A stretch of DNA of 64,000 nucleotides from Marinihelvus fidelis (GCF_008725655.1 NZ_VYXP01000002.1:274025-338024), one strand, 5' to 3'; counted from the first letter of the stretch, positions 52,454 through 61,474 are shown. Numbers and translations: made by a program. Notes: generated by a model not told the origin, from the letters alone.

Positions 52454-52819
52454 ATGGCCAAAGTATTGATCGTTGACGACTCCCAGCTGTACCGCTTCAA
52501 ATTGCGGAACCTGGTGGAAGCGAGAGGACACGAAGCGCTCACGGCCCACGACGGCGAAGAGGCGCTTGCACTGGCTCGTACCGAGCTGCCCGAAGTCATC
52601 CTGATGGACATTGTCATGCCCGGCATGAGCGGATACGAGGCCAAGCGCATGCTCGCGCGCGACCCCGCCACCTGCGACATCCCGGTCATCTTCGTCAGCT
52701 CCAAGTCTGCCGAGAGTGACAAGGTCTGGGGCATGCGCCTGGGCGCCGCGGGCTACGTGACCAAGCCGGTCGACCCGGCCAAGCTGGATTCCACCATCGA
52801 CGGCATCGTCGCCGCCTAG
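52454..52819 (+). CDS. Single-domain response regulator, PilH/CheY-like
   Basis: The product (121 residues) is one receiver domain with no output domain. The acid pocket DD is in VLIVDDSQL, the phospho-Asp is in VILMDIVMPGMSG, and the lysine is in VTKPVD. The SSKSAESDKVWGMRLGAAGYVTKPV segment resembles PilH of the twitching-motility system. No kinase or pilus gene is nearby, so it is an orphan in this window. AAAAAAAGG precedes the start. The gene ends in TAG, two bases before the heptamer repeat. Confidence 0.9.
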   Translation: MAKVLIVDDSQLYRFKLRNLVEARGHEALTAHDGEEALALARTELPEVILMDIVMPGMSGYEAKRMLARDPATCDIPVIFVSSKSAESDKVWGMRLGAAGYVTKPVDPAKLDSTIDGIVAA

Positions 52820-52821
52820 CG

Positions 52822-52847
52822 GTGACGCGTGACGCGTGACGCGTGAC
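52822..52847 (+). repeat. Heptamer array after the response regulator
   Basis: Three perfect GTGACGC units and a fourth GTGAC, tail to head. It is a simple array with no inverted partner in the next 600 bases. It lies in the 179-base gap before the peroxiredoxin gene. Confidence 0.85.
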
Positions 52848-52998
52848 AGGCTACTTCTGAAGCGGGAGTCTGTGGTTTAAAAGGCGCAATTTGGCGCGCC
52901 GGGGAACCCGACGCCGTAAGAACCCTCTATACTTCTGCATCGCGGCCGTTTTGCCGCACTGATTTTCCATTCCAACGAATTCGCAGGAGCAGTAATTC

Positions 52999-53478
52999 AT
53001 GACGATCCAGGTCGGCGACAAGATCCCCGAAGCCATTTTGACCATCATGTCCGACGATGGCCCCAAACCACTGACCACGTCTGACTGGTTCGGCGGCCGC
53101 AAGGTGGTCCTGTTCTCGGTACCCGGCGCCTTTACCCCGACCTGCTCCGCACGTCACCTGCCCGGCTTTATCGATCACATCGAAGATATTCGCAGCAAGG
53201 GCATCGATGCCATCGGCTGCACGGCGGTCAACGACGTATTCGTCATGGACGCCTGGCGCCGCAACTCGGGCGCCGCGGGCATCGACATGCTCGCCGACGG
53301 TAACGCCGAATTCGCCGAGGCCCTGGGCCTGGCCATGGACGCGACTTCCTACGGCATGGGCCAGCGCGGCCAGCGCTTCGCCCTGGTCGCCGAAGACGGC
53401 GTGGTAACGGCGCTCTACGTCGAGCAGCCCGGTGAGTTCAAGGTGAGCAGCGCGGAGCACGTGCTCGCAAACCTGTGA
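52999..53478 (+). CDS. Peroxiredoxin, Prx5 type
   Basis: The product (159 residues) is a thioredoxin-fold peroxidase with the peroxidatic cysteine in VPGAFTPTCSARHLPGF, the Prx5 signature. Downstream AVNDVFVMDAW and RGQRFALVAEDG complete the fold. It reduces hydroperoxides with a thiol donor, probably glutathione/glutaredoxin or thioredoxin. GCAGGAGCAG precedes the ATG. TATACT at 52928-52933 could be a -10 box; no -35 is convincing. The stop is five bases before the heptamer array. Confidence 0.93.
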   Translation: MTIQVGDKIPEAILTIMSDDGPKPLTTSDWFGGRKVVLFSVPGAFTPTCSARHLPGFIDHIEDIRSKGIDAIGCTAVNDVFVMDAWRRNSGAAGIDMLADGNAEFAEALGLAMDATSYGMGQRGQRFALVAEDGVVTALYVEQPGEFKVSSAEHVLANL

Positions 53479-53483
53479 GCTCG

Positions 53484-53505
53484 GTGACGCGTGACGCGTG
53501 ACGCG
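53484..53505 (+). repeat. Heptamer array after the peroxiredoxin
   Basis: Three GTGACGC units plus a G. It forms an inverted pair with the array at 53578-53610, with the terminator at 53535-53562 between them. Confidence 0.85.
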
Positions 53506-53534
53506 AAAGAGCCAGCACTCGGGGCACCCCAAGT

Positions 53535-53562
53535 AAAAAACCCGCCAATCGGCGGGTTTTTT
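53535..53562. terminator. Bidirectional terminator between peroxiredoxin and gyrA
   Basis: AAAAAACCCGCC-AATC-GGCGGGTTTTTT: a GC stem flanked by A- and T-tracts, so it works in both directions for the convergent genes. Confidence 0.93.
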
Positions 53563-53577
53563 ATTGCAAGGTTTTTT

Positions 53578-53610
53578 GTCACGCGTCACGCGTCACGCGT
53601 CACGCGTCAC
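53578..53610 (-). repeat. Heptamer array at the gyrA 3' end
   Basis: On the minus strand: four GTGACGC units and a partial GTGAC. The gyrA stop TGA (53602-53600) is in the second unit, and the last codons (Gly-Asp-Ala) are encoded by the first. It mirrors the array at 53484-53505. Confidence 0.85.
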
Positions 53611-56152
53611 CAGCGTCGTCGTCTTCTTCGGCCTCGATACGCGCCAGGCCGACGAGCTTCTCATCTTCGCCCAGGCGGATCAGCGTGACGCCCTGGGTGT
53701 TGCGGCCCAGTACCGAGATGCCGTCGGTGTGGGTGCGCACCAGCGTGCCGCCGTCGGAAATCAGCATGATGTCGTCGTCGTCGGAGACCTGGATCGCGGA
53801 GACCAGCGGGCCGTTGCGCTCCGAGGTCTGGATGCCGATCACGCCCATGCCGCCACGGCCTTTCACCGGGTGGTCGTCAACGGAGGTGCGCTTGCCATAG
53901 CCGCGTTCGGTGGCGGTGAGGATATCGCCCTCGCCCAGAACCAGCATCGACTGCACCTGCTCACCACCTTTCAGGCGGATACCGATCACGCCACCGGCCT
54001 GGCGGCCCATGGAGCGTACCGCGCTCTCGTTGAAACGGATGCACTTGCCGGATGACGAGAACAGCATGATGTCGCTCTCGCCGTCGGTGATGGCCACGTT
54101 GACCAGCTCATCGCCTTCCAGCAGGTTGATGGCCCAGATACCGTTGGCGCGCGGCCGCGAGTAATCCACCAGCGGCGTTTTCTTGACCTTGCCCGAACGG
54201 GTGGCGAAGAACACGAACTGGTCCTGGCCGTACTCGCGCACCGGCAGCACGGCGTTGACGCGCTCGTCCTTTTCCAGCGGCAGCAGGTTGACGATGGGCT
54301 TGCCGCGCGAGGCGTGGCTGGCCTGCGGCAGTTCGTAGACCTTCAGCCAGTGAATGCGACCGCGCGAGGTGAAGCACAGCATGGTGTCGTGGGTGTTGGC
54401 TACGAACAGCTTGTCGATGAAATCCTCTTCCTTCACCTTCGTCGCTTTCTTGCCCTTGCCGCCGCGGCGCTGGGCCTGGTAGCGGTCCAGCGTCTGCGAT
54501 TTCACGTAGCCGCCGTGGGAGATGGTCACCACCACGTCTTCCTCTGTGATCAGGTCTTCCAGGCTCAGGTCCAGGCGATCCTGCAGGATCAGGCTGCGGC
54601 GCTCGTCGCCGTACTCGTCGCGGATGGCTTCGAGTTCCTCGCGGATGACTTCCATCAGCCGCTCGGGGTCGGACAGGATGCGCAGCAATTCGCGCACCGT
54701 CTCGAGAATTTCTTCGTATTCCTTGGTCAGCTTCTCCTGCTCCAGCCCGGTCAGGCGGTGCAGGCGCATGTTGAGGATTTCCTGGGCCTGTACCGGCGAC
54801 AGCTGGTAGCCGTCCTTGTGCAGGCCGTAGAGCGCTTCCAGGTCTTCCGGGCGGGAAACCTCGGCGCCGCCCTGGGACAGCATGCTGGCCACCAGGCCGG
54901 CGTCCCAGCGACGCTCCACCAGGCGCTCCTTGGCGTCGGCGGGCGTGGGCGAGGCCTTGATCAGCTCGATCATTTCGTCCAGGTTGGCCAGCGCCACGGT
55001 CAGGCCTTCCAGCACGTGGGCGCGGTCGCGCGCCTTGCGCAGGTCGAACATCGTGCGGCGGGTGACCACTTCGCGGCGGTGGCCGATGAAGGCCTGCAGC
55101 ACTTCCTTGATGTTCAGCAGCTTCGGCTGGCCGCCCACCAGGGCCACCATGTTGATGCCGAACACGTTCTGCATGGCGGTCTGCTGGAACAGGTTGTTCA
55201 GCACCACCTCGGGCACTTCGCCGCGGCGCAGTTCGATGACCATGCGCATGCCGTCCTTGTCGGACTCGTCGCGCAGCTCGGTGATGCCCTCGATCTTCTT
55301 CTCTTTCACCAGCTCGGCGATTTTCTCGAGCAGGCGGGCCTTGTTTACCTGGTAAGGCAGCTCGGTGACGATAATCGCCTGCTTGCCGCTGCTGGAATCG
55401 ACTTCCTCGATCTCGGTCTTCGCTCGCACGTAAATGCGGCCGCGACCGGTGTGGTACGCGTCAACGATGCCCTGGGCGCCGTTGATGATGCCGCCGGTGG
55501 GGAAATCCGGGCCCGGCAGGTGCACCATGATGTCGTCGATGCTGAGTTCGGGGTTCTCGATCAGCGCGATGGTGGCGCTGATGACTTCGCCCAGGTCGTG
55601 CGGCGGGATGTTGGTGGCCATACCCACGGCGATGCCGGCGGAGCCGTTGACCAGCAGCGTCGGCACGCGGGTCGGCATGACCAGCGGCTCTTTCTCGGTC
55701 TCGTCGTAGTTGGGGCCGAAATCAACGGTCTCGCGGTCGATGTCCGCCAGGATCTCGTGCGCCAGCTTGGACATGCGCACCTCGGTGTAACGCATGGCCG
55801 CCGGGGCGTCGCCATCGACGGAACCGAAGTTACCCTGGCCGTCGACCAGCATGTAGCGCATGGCGAACGGCTGGGCCATGCGGACGATGGTGTCGTACAC
55901 CGCGGAATCGCCGTGTGGGTGGTACTTACCAATGACGTCACCGACCACGCGGGCCGATTTCTTGTACGGCTTGTTCCAGTCGTTGCCCAGCTCGGACATG
56001 GCGAAAAGCACGCGGCGGTGCACCGGTTTCAGCCCGTCGCGGACGTCCGGGAGCGCGCGCCCGACGATCACGCTCATGGCGTAATCGAGATAGGATTGCC
56101 GCATCTCGTCTTCGAGATTGACCTGGAGGATTTCCCTGGCGAGTTCTGCCAT
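53600..56152 (-). CDS. gyrA: DNA gyrase subunit A
   Basis: The product (850 residues) starts [47 protein letters not shown]. The quinolone region reads [19 protein letters not shown], with the wild-type Ser and Asp at the E. coli 83 and 87 positions. The catalytic tyrosine is in [10 protein letters not shown]. The C-terminal DNA-wrapping beta-pinwheel contains the GyrA box QRRGGKGKK. With GyrB it introduces negative supercoils. The last residues EEDDDAGDA end inside the heptamer repeat. An 893-codon open frame on the opposite strand is an artefact of composition. Confidence 0.97.
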   Translation of the reverse strand: MAELAREILQVNLEDEMRQSYLDYAMSVIVGRALPDVRDGLKPVHRRVLFAMSELGNDWNKPYKKSARVVGDVIGKYHPHGDSAVYDTIVRMAQPFAMRYMLVDGQGNFGSVDGDAPAAMRYTEVRMSKLAHEILADIDRETVDFGPNYDETEKEPLVMPTRVPTLLVNGSAGIAVGMATNIPPHDLGEVISATIALIENPELSIDDIMVHLPGPDFPTGGIINGAQGIVDAYHTGRGRIYVRAKTEIEEVDSSSGKQAIIVTELPYQVNKARLLEKIAELVKEKKIEGITELRDESDKDGMRMVIELRRGEVPEVVLNNLFQQTAMQNVFGINMVALVGGQPKLLNIKEVLQAFIGHRREVVTRRTMFDLRKARDRAHVLEGLTVALANLDEMIELIKASPTPADAKERLVERRWDAGLVASMLSQGGAEVSRPEDLEALYGLHKDGYQLSPVQAQEILNMRLHRLTGLEQEKLTKEYEEILETVRELLRILSDPERLMEVIREELEAIRDEYGDERRSLILQDRLDLSLEDLITEEDVVVTISHGGYVKSQTLDRYQAQRRGGKGKKATKVKEEDFIDKLFVANTHDTMLCFTSRGRIHWLKVYELPQASHASRGKPIVNLLPLEKDERVNAVLPVREYGQDQFVFFATRSGKVKKTPLVDYSRPRANGIWAINLLEGDELVNVAITDGESDIMLFSSSGKCIRFNESAVRSMGRQAGGVIGIRLKGGEQVQSMLVLGEGDILTATERGYGKRTSVDDHPVKGRGGMGVIGIQTSERNGPLVSAIQVSDDDDIMLISDGGTLVRTHTDGISVLGRNTQGVTLIRLGEDEKLVGLARIEAEEDDDAGDA

Positions 56153-56374
56153 CGGCGAGTGTTCTCCGAATTGGTTTTATGTGTTTGTATTTATTGGTTT
56201 TCGGGTGCGGCGGAAACAGGTTCGCCGGCACCGGATTCAAGCTGTGAATTTTACCATAAATCGGCCTTGCACCGGGCTTTTGCGCCGTCTTTGGGCGCCC
56301 GCGCACCACCGCGTTTTGAAGCCGGGCCGCCGGCCGGTATCATGGTCGCCTTTCCCGTTCACCGAAGGCATGAC

Positions 56375-56995
56375 ATGAACCACGGATTCAAGACCGTTTT
56401 GGCGCTGTTCCTGGGCCTGGCCCTGAGCCTGACCTGGAGCGCCGCCACCCTGGCGCAGGATGAGGCACCGGCCACCGGCAATCCGCAGGTGACCCTGCAC
56501 ACCAGCATGGGCGACATCCGCATGGAACTGTTCCCGGCCGAAGCCCCGGCCTCGGTGGAGAACTTCCTGCGCTACGCCAACGACGGCTTCTACGAGGGCA
56601 CGATCTTCCACCGCGTCATCAGCCACTTCATGATCCAGGGCGGCGGCTTCACCCCCGACCTGACCCAGAAAGACACCCGCGACCCGATTCCGAACGAGGC
56701 GGAGAACGGCCTGAAGAACGAGCGCGGCACCGTCGCCATGGCCCGCACCGGCGACCCGCATTCGGCCACCTCGCAGTTCTACATCAATGTCGAGCACAAC
56801 CCGTCGCTGGACCACACCGGCTCCGACCACACCCGCGCCTGGGGCTACGCCGTGTTCGGCCGCGTGGTCGAGGGCATGGAGGTGGTCGACGACATCCGCT
56901 TCGTCACCACCCAGACCGTGCGCGAAGGCACCCCGCTGCAGATGGGTGATGTGCCGGTCGAGCCGGTGATCATCGAGTCTGTCGAGGTGCATTGA
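56375..56995 (+). CDS. ppiA: Periplasmic cyclophilin-type peptidyl-prolyl isomerase
   Basis: The product is 206 residues from the ATG at 56375. It has a signal peptide (KTVLALFLGLALSLTWSAATLAQ) and a cyclophilin domain with FHRVISHFMIQGGGF, GTVAMARTGDPHSATSQFYINV and GYAVFGRVVEGMEVVDDI. It resembles E. coli PpiA, which folds proteins in the periplasm. It starts AAGG-spaced and diverges from gyrA over 222 bases. Cytosolic PpiB is excluded by the signal peptide. It is seven bases from lpxH. Confidence 0.93.
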   Translation: MNHGFKTVLALFLGLALSLTWSAATLAQDEAPATGNPQVTLHTSMGDIRMELFPAEAPASVENFLRYANDGFYEGTIFHRVISHFMIQGGGFTPDLTQKDTRDPIPNEAENGLKNERGTVAMARTGDPHSATSQFYINVEHNPSLDHTGSDHTRAWGYAVFGRVVEGMEVVDDIRFVTTQTVREGTPLQMGDVPVEPVIIESVEVH

Positions 56996-57002
56996 GCCCG
57001 CC

Positions 57003-57731
57003 ATGACCACCCTGTTCATCTCCGACCTGCACCTGGACGACAAGCGTCCGGACGCTACCGAGTGCTTCCTGCGCTTCATGCGTGACGAAGCACCGGCGGC
57101 CGAAGCGCTGTACATCCTGGGTGACCTGTTCGAGTACTGGCTGGGCGATGACGCGCCCACGCCGGTGGGCCAGGCCACGGCCGGCGCCATCCGCGCGCTG
57201 ACCGACGCCGGCGTGCCGTGTTTCTTCACCCACGGCAATCGCGACTTCCTGTTGGGCGAGGCCTTCGCCAGCCACGCCGGCCTGCAGTTGCTGGACGAGG
57301 AAACCGTGGTCGACCTGTACGGCCGCCCCACTGTGCTGCTGCACGGCGACACGCTGTGCACCGACGACGTCGGCTACCAGCAGGTGCGCGTGATGCTGCG
57401 CGACCCGGCCTGGCAGGCGGGCTTCCTGCAGAAAACGCCGCAGGAGCGCATCCAGGTGGCCCTGGAGGCGCGCGAACTGTCGGCCGAGTACAAGCAGGGC
57501 GTGGCGATGGACATCATGGATGTGAACGCCGACGCGGTGGCCGCATCATTCGCGCGCAACGGTGTGAGGCACATGATTCACGGGCATACGCATCGGCCGG
57601 CGGTGCATGAATTGACGCTTGAAGATGCTTCTGCTGCCGAACGCATCGTGCTGGGGGACTGGTATGAGCAGGGCAGCGTGCTGCGGGTTGATGCGGATGG
57701 GGCGGTGTTGGAGACTCGGGCGCTGGGGTGA
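57003..57731 (+). CDS. lpxH: UDP-2,3-diacylglucosamine diphosphatase
   Basis: The product (242 residues) is a calcineurin-like phosphoesterase with the LpxH metal motifs SDLHLDD, GDLFEYWLGDD, THGNRDFLLG, LLHGDTLCTDD and IHGHTHRPAVHE. It hydrolyses UDP-2,3-diacylglucosamine to lipid X in lipid A synthesis, at the inner membrane. It follows ppiA on the same transcript. Its TGA is the first heptamer's TGA. Confidence 0.96.
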   Translation: MTTLFISDLHLDDKRPDATECFLRFMRDEAPAAEALYILGDLFEYWLGDDAPTPVGQATAGAIRALTDAGVPCFFTHGNRDFLLGEAFASHAGLQLLDEETVVDLYGRPTVLLHGDTLCTDDVGYQQVRVMLRDPAWQAGFLQKTPQERIQVALEARELSAEYKQGVAMDIMDVNADAVAASFARNGVRHMIHGHTHRPAVHELTLEDASAAERIVLGDWYEQGSVLRVDADGAVLETRALG

Positions 57732-57756
57732 CGCGTGACGGTTACGCGTGACGCGT
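57728..57756. repeat. Heptamer array between lpxH and the methyltransferase
   Basis: GTGACGC-GTGACG-GTTACGC-GTGACGC-GT. The second unit is one base short. Both flanking stops (lpxH TGA 57729-57731, methyltransferase TAA on the minus strand at 57744-57742) are inside it. Confidence 0.85.
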
Positions 57757-58515
57757 TTTGCGGCCGGACAGGGTGTTCAGGGGCCAGACCACTTCTCTTG
57801 TCTGGTTGGGCTCTCCCCAGACTGCCTCTAACCGTTTCAGGACCATTTCGATGGCGTTTTTGCCGGTGGCCTTTTCGTGGCGTTGCGCGGCGGACCATGT
57901 GTTCAGGTAGTGCACCAGGTCGGCCAGTGACCAGCGCAGGCGCATGTCCATGGCCGGCAGCGTCACCGGCGTAAACGGGTGCGCCATGCCGGCATAACCG
58001 GATTCCACCAGGGCCCGCTCGGGCGGCCAGTACGGGCCAAGCACATCGCGATAGAGCACCTCGATTTCTGCATCGACGGCCGGGCTGATGCGGCATAACG
58101 CATAGCTGACCGCGACAAACAGCCCGCCGGGCCGCAGCACGCGGCCGGCCTCGGCAAAGAATGCCGGGTGGTCGAACCAGTGCAGCGCCTGCCCAACCGT
58201 CACCAGGTCGGCCGAATCATCCGGTAATGAACAGTGTTCGGCCGGCTCGACCGCAAAGGTCACGCCGTCCATCGCCGGCGCCGCCGCCACCTGCTCGGCG
58301 CTGGCATCGGTGGCATAGACACGCTCGAAATGTCGCGAAAGGCCGGCCGCCAGCTGGCCGTTGCCACAGCCCACGTCCCAGGCCTGCTGCTGGCCCGGGC
58401 TGTGCTCCGCCAGTGAATCGAAAAAGTGATCCGGGTAACGCGGCCGGTAGCGCGCGTAATCGCCGGCGTGGCCGGAAAAATGGTCCTTGAAACCGCCTTT
58501 GTTCCCGGTTGGCAT
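57742..58515 (-). CDS. Class I SAM-dependent methyltransferase
   Basis: The product (257 residues) has SAM motif I AWDVGCGNGQLAAGLSRHF near 44-62 and post-I VYATDASAEQV. The post-motifs VTVGQALHWFDHPAFFAEAGRVLRPGGLFVAVSYAL resemble the trans-aconitate/ubiquinone-type small-molecule methyltransferases. The substrate is unknown. The extreme C-terminus (SGRKTRHA) is encoded partly by the repeat and ends at its TAA. It is three bases from the DUF455 gene, so the two are co-transcribed. Confidence 0.88.
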   Translation of the reverse strand: MPTGNKGGFKDHFSGHAGDYARYRPRYPDHFFDSLAEHSPGQQQAWDVGCGNGQLAAGLSRHFERVYATDASAEQVAAAPAMDGVTFAVEPAEHCSLPDDSADLVTVGQALHWFDHPAFFAEAGRVLRPGGLFVAVSYALCRISPAVDAEIEVLYRDVLGPYWPPERALVESGYAGMAHPFTPVTLPAMDMRLRWSLADLVHYLNTWSAAQRHEKATGKNAIEMVLKRLEAVWGEPNQTREVVWPLNTLSGRKTRHA

Positions 58516-58518
58516 GAC

Positions 58519-59328
58519 TCAGATGTTCTCCAGCGCCGCCAGCTCGCGCTCGCTGAAGCCCGCGCGCATGCGCGCCGGCACGTTGAACGGCCCCTTCACC
58601 CGGCCTGCGAATTTCGTCCGCAGCAGATGCAGGAAGGTGGTCTCCGGGTCCACTCCGGCCTGGCCGCAGCACCAGTCGAACCAGCGGCTGCCGATTTCCA
58701 CGTGCCGGACCTCTTCTTCCAGGATCACTTCCAGCGCGGCGATGGTGGGATCGTCGCCGGCCTCGCGCAGGCGCTCGATCATGCCGGGCGTGACATCCAG
58801 GCCGCGCGCCTCCAGCACCCGCGGCACCAGCGCCATGCGCTCCAGCGGGTCGTCCATGGTGCGCTCGGCCATCTGCCACAGGCCGTTGTGGGCGGGGAAA
58901 TCTCCGTAGGCGTGGCCCAGCTGCGCCAGCCGTTCGGCCAGCATCGTGAAATGCCGCGCCTCGTCCCAGGCCACCGACAGCCAGTCGATGACAAAACCAT
59001 CCGGCATATCACGAAAACGCCAGGCCGCGTCCAGCGCCAGGTTGATGGCGTTGAACTCGATATGGGCAATGGCGTGAACCAGCGCCGCGCGTCCGGCATC
59101 GCTGCCCAGGCGACGGCGTGGCACTTTCCGCGGGTCGACCAGCTCCGGCCGCCCGGGCCGCCCGGGCGGCGTGCGGTCCGCCGGAACAGACGGCAGGCCG
59201 GGGTCGAAACCCGCTGCCTCGACCCGCGCCCAAAGCGCCATCACCGCCGCGCTCTTGGCCGCCGGGTCAACCTCGGCCAGGCAGGCGCGGATGTCGTCGT
59301 AGCCGGCAGCTGTGGTCACAGTCTTCAT
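58519..59328 (-). CDS. DUF455 ferritin-like protein
   Basis: The product is 269 residues from the ATG at 59328. It belongs to PF04305 (DUF455), helical proteins with a ferritin-like di-iron arrangement. Candidate ligands are in HIEFNAINLALD, DEARHFTML and EEEVRHVEIGSRWF. The function is unknown; family members are often found next to methyltransferases or FAD proteins. A GTG at 59355 behind AAGGTC would add nine residues. It diverges from the TonB-like gene. Confidence 0.85.
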   Translation of the reverse strand: MKTVTTAAGYDDIRACLAEVDPAAKSAAVMALWARVEAAGFDPGLPSVPADRTPPGRPGRPELVDPRKVPRRRLGSDAGRAALVHAIAHIEFNAINLALDAAWRFRDMPDGFVIDWLSVAWDEARHFTMLAERLAQLGHAYGDFPAHNGLWQMAERTMDDPLERMALVPRVLEARGLDVTPGMIERLREAGDDPTIAALEVILEEEVRHVEIGSRWFDWCCGQAGVDPETTFLHLLRTKFAGRVKGPFNVPARMRAGFSERELAALENI

Positions 59329-59387
59329 GGGCGCGAAATTATACCGATTTAACACGACCTTAAAGCGCGGCTGGCATCATTGCGCCC

Positions 59388-60047
59388 GTGCCGAAACACA
59401 CGCCACAGCAACGCTTCCTGGCCTGGCTGCCCTTCCTGGGGCTGGCCCTGGTGCTGCATGTCGGCTTGCTGCTGTGGCCGGTGATTCGCGAGCAACCCGC
59501 CACGCCCACGGAAACGGCCGTGGAAATCACGCTGGTTACACCGCCGGCGCCAGTGGAGCCCCCGCCACCTGAGCCCGAACCGGAACCCGCTCCCGATCCA
59601 GAACCCGAACCCGTTCCGGAGCCGGAGGCCATCGCCGCCACGCCGCCGCCGGATCCCGTGCCGGAGCCACGGCCCGACCCCGTGGAGGTTGAAGACCCGC
59701 GCCCCCCGTCGGCCACCACCATTATCGACAGCATCGCCGACACCGATCTCGAGCGGGCGGACGAGGGCCCGCGCCCCATCGGCCGCGCCACCGAGAGTGA
59801 GCTGGTCGAACGCATGCGCCGGCCACTGCTGGCGATGGTTGAGAACGATTTCGACGGCGTTTACCTGGATGGCTCGAGTGAACTGCTGGATCGCTGGCAG
59901 GACGACGACGGCACCTACAACGTGGTCATTCGCGGCAAGGACGGCAAATCGTACTGCGGCCGCCAGTCTCCGGCGGATCCATTCCGGCCGTGGCTGCAGA
60001 TGCCCATCATGTACCACCCTTGCGCCGGTGGCGGTAAACGCGATTAG
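59388..60047 (+). CDS. TonB-like proline-rich periplasmic protein without a TonB C-terminus
   Basis: The product (219 residues, GTG start) has a short N-terminal cytosolic segment, one membrane helix (FLAWLPFLGLALVLHVGLLLWPV) and a long Pro/Glu-rich spacer (residues about 48-105, repeats of P-E and P-D-P). A C-terminal domain follows, including ATESELVERMRRPLLAMVENDFDGVYLDGSSELLDRWQ and ending with two cysteines (SYCGRQ, YHPCAGGG). The layout is that of TonB, but the C-terminal beta-sheet YP-box domain is absent. No ExbB/ExbD gene is nearby. It is possibly an energy-coupling relative or an envelope-spanning protein; the function is unknown. Confidence 0.7.
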   Translation: MPKHTPQQRFLAWLPFLGLALVLHVGLLLWPVIREQPATPTETAVEITLVTPPAPVEPPPPEPEPEPAPDPEPEPVPEPEAIAATPPPDPVPEPRPDPVEVEDPRPPSATTIIDSIADTDLERADEGPRPIGRATESELVERMRRPLLAMVENDFDGVYLDGSSELLDRWQDDDGTYNVVIRGKDGKSYCGRQSPADPFRPWLQMPIMYHPCAGGGKRD

Positions 60048-60063
60048 TGGCGAATCTGACCAT

Positions 60064-60077
60064 CGCGACGTGTCGCG
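60064..60077 (+). promoter_or_regulatory. Candidate enhancer site upstream of the sigma-54 promoter
   Basis: CGCGACGTGTCGCG: six-base inverted arms around GT. It lies about 80 bases before the predicted sigma-54 start, the usual distance for an enhancer-binding activator. Confidence 0.35.
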
Positions 60078-60124
60078 TTTCACTGCACATCGCCGCAAAC
60101 CCAGTACTGATGCCATCTTTACAA

Positions 60125-60141
60125 CTGGCACGATTTCTGCA
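60125..60141 (+). promoter_or_regulatory. Sigma-54 (RpoN) type promoter
   Basis: CTGGCACGATTTCTGCA. The -24 block TGGCACG is a full match; GG and GC are separated by exactly ten bases, as sigma-54 requires; the -12 block is CTGCA (consensus TTGCA). The start would be near 60151, about 35 bases before the small membrane gene. Confidence 0.7.
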
Positions 60142-60186
60142 TCTGTAACCACAACGCTCACTCATTCAGCAACTGGGAGACAAACG

Positions 60187-60435
60187 ATGGGACGTGGTTC
60201 ATGCGGCAACGTGCTGGCGGCACTGGCCAGCTTTTTCATTCCGGGACTGGGGCAGCTGCTGCAGGGCCGCTGGCTGTTCGCCGGCTTCCTTTTCGTCATG
60301 ACCTTCCTGCTGTGGTTCGTGCTGCTGGGCTGGATCACGCACCTGTGGTCGATCATCGACGCGGCGCTGTACACGCCACCACACCGCGACGACTGGCGCC
60401 GCGAGCGCTACCCGCGCGACCGCTATTACGCTTAA
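60187..60435 (+). CDS. Small two-helix membrane protein behind a sigma-54 promoter
   Basis: The product (82 residues) carries FFIPGLGQLLQGRWLFAGF, reminiscent of the TM2/DUF5683 pattern PGLGQ...G, and a second helix (FLLWFVLLGWITHLWSIIDAAL). A basic tail rich in Arg, Asp and Tyr (DDWRRERYPRDRYYA) follows. GGGAG lies before the ATG. Sigma-54 control and small size recall PspG of the phage-shock response, but the sequence is not PspG. The role may be membrane stress or envelope homeostasis (inference). Confidence 0.75.
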   Translation: MGRGSCGNVLAALASFFIPGLGQLLQGRWLFAGFLFVMTFLLWFVLLGWITHLWSIIDAALYTPPHRDDWRRERYPRDRYYA

Positions 60436-60507
60436 AACGCCGTCCCCGGCGTCCCCCGCCCCGGCAAGGGGCGATAGAATGGCCGTGAACTCCTCACGGC
60501 CATTTCT

Positions 60508-61005
60508 ATGACTGCATCCAGCGCACTGACCATCCGCCCCGCGACCCCCGCGGACACCGCGCAGGTCCTCGACTACATCAAGGGCCTGGCGGACTACGAG
60601 AAACTCAGCCACGAGGTGGTCGCCACCGAGGAAGCCATCACCGCGTCGCTGTTCGGCGAACGCCCCGACGCCGCCGTGCTGATGGCCGAGTGGAACGGTG
60701 AGCCCGCCGGCTTCGCCCTGTACCACTTCATGTACTCCACCTTCATCGCCCGCAGCGGCATGTACCTGGAAGACCTGTTCGTGAAACCGGAGTACCGCGG
60801 TCACGGCATCGGCACCGCCCTGCTGGTGCAACTGGCGAAAGTCGCCGTCGACGACGGCCACTGCCGCCTGGACTGGTCCTGCCTGACCTGGAACGAACCG
60901 TCGCTGAACTTCTATCGCGGCATCGGCGCCCGCGAGATGGACGATTGGGTGCGCCTAAGGCTGGACGGCGACGCGCTGGCGGCGCTGGCCAAACGCGGCG
61001 CCTGA
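60508..61005 (+). CDS. GNAT-family N-acetyltransferase
   Basis: The product (165 residues) has the acetyl-CoA loop VKPEYRGHGIGTALLVQLAKVA and the family ends LTIRPATPADTAQVLDYIKGLADYEKL and WNEPSLNFYRGIGA. The layout is close to spermidine/spermine- or thialysine-type acetyltransferases. The substrate is unknown. It has its own leader after the small membrane gene, with 72 bases between. Confidence 0.9.
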   Translation: MTASSALTIRPATPADTAQVLDYIKGLADYEKLSHEVVATEEAITASLFGERPDAAVLMAEWNGEPAGFALYHFMYSTFIARSGMYLEDLFVKPEYRGHGIGTALLVQLAKVAVDDGHCRLDWSCLTWNEPSLNFYRGIGAREMDDWVRLRLDGDALAALAKRGA

Positions 61006-61057
61006 ACCGGCCAACGCCTGCTAGAATCCGCCCGTACGCCACCGGAGAACCAACCAC

Positions 61058-61474
61058 ATGAAAGTCCTGCTCTACCCCTTGCTGGCCCAGGTGGCCCTGA
61101 CCTTCGTGGTCATGTTCCGCATGTACTCGGCGCGCGTGGCCGAGTTCAAGGAAAAACGCATTCACCCGCAGTCGGTGCCCACCCGCGCCGCCTTCCGCGA
61201 GAAGATCACCGACTCGGCCAACTCGGCGGACAACTTCAGCAACCTGTTCGAAACGCCGGTGCTGTTCTTCGTCGCCATCATGCTGGCCTACACGATGCTG
61301 ATCTACGACCCGCTGCTGCTGGTGTTCGCGTGGATGTACGTCGGCTGCCGGGTGGTGCACAGCTTCATCCACTGCACCTACAACACCGTCATGCACCGCT
61401 TCTACGCCTTCGCCGCCAGCGCCATCGTGCTGCTGGCGCTGTGGGTGCGCCTGGGCTGGCTGATCATCCAGTGA
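61058..61474 (+). CDS. MAPEG-family membrane protein
   Basis: The product (138 residues) has four membrane helices and the MAPEG boxes SADNFSNLFETPVLFF and YVGCRVVHSFIHCTYNTVMHRF. MAPEG proteins include microsomal glutathione transferases and related eicosanoid enzymes. The bacterial role is usually unclear. GGAGAAC precedes the ATG. Its stop TGA overlaps the next start (GTGA). Confidence 0.9.
   Translation: MKVLLYPLLAQVALTFVVMFRMYSARVAEFKEKRIHPQSVPTRAAFREKITDSANSADNFSNLFETPVLFFVAIMLAYTMLIYDPLLLVFAWMYVGCRVVHSFIHCTYNTVMHRFYAFAASAIVLLALWVRLGWLIIQ

Noticed and set aside
54314..56374. Long open frame on the plus strand opposite gyrA, continuous with the cyclophilin gene
   Set aside because: It is antisense to a conserved gene and its codons are the shadow of a GC-rich frame; the cyclophilin signal peptide at 56375 fixes the true start.
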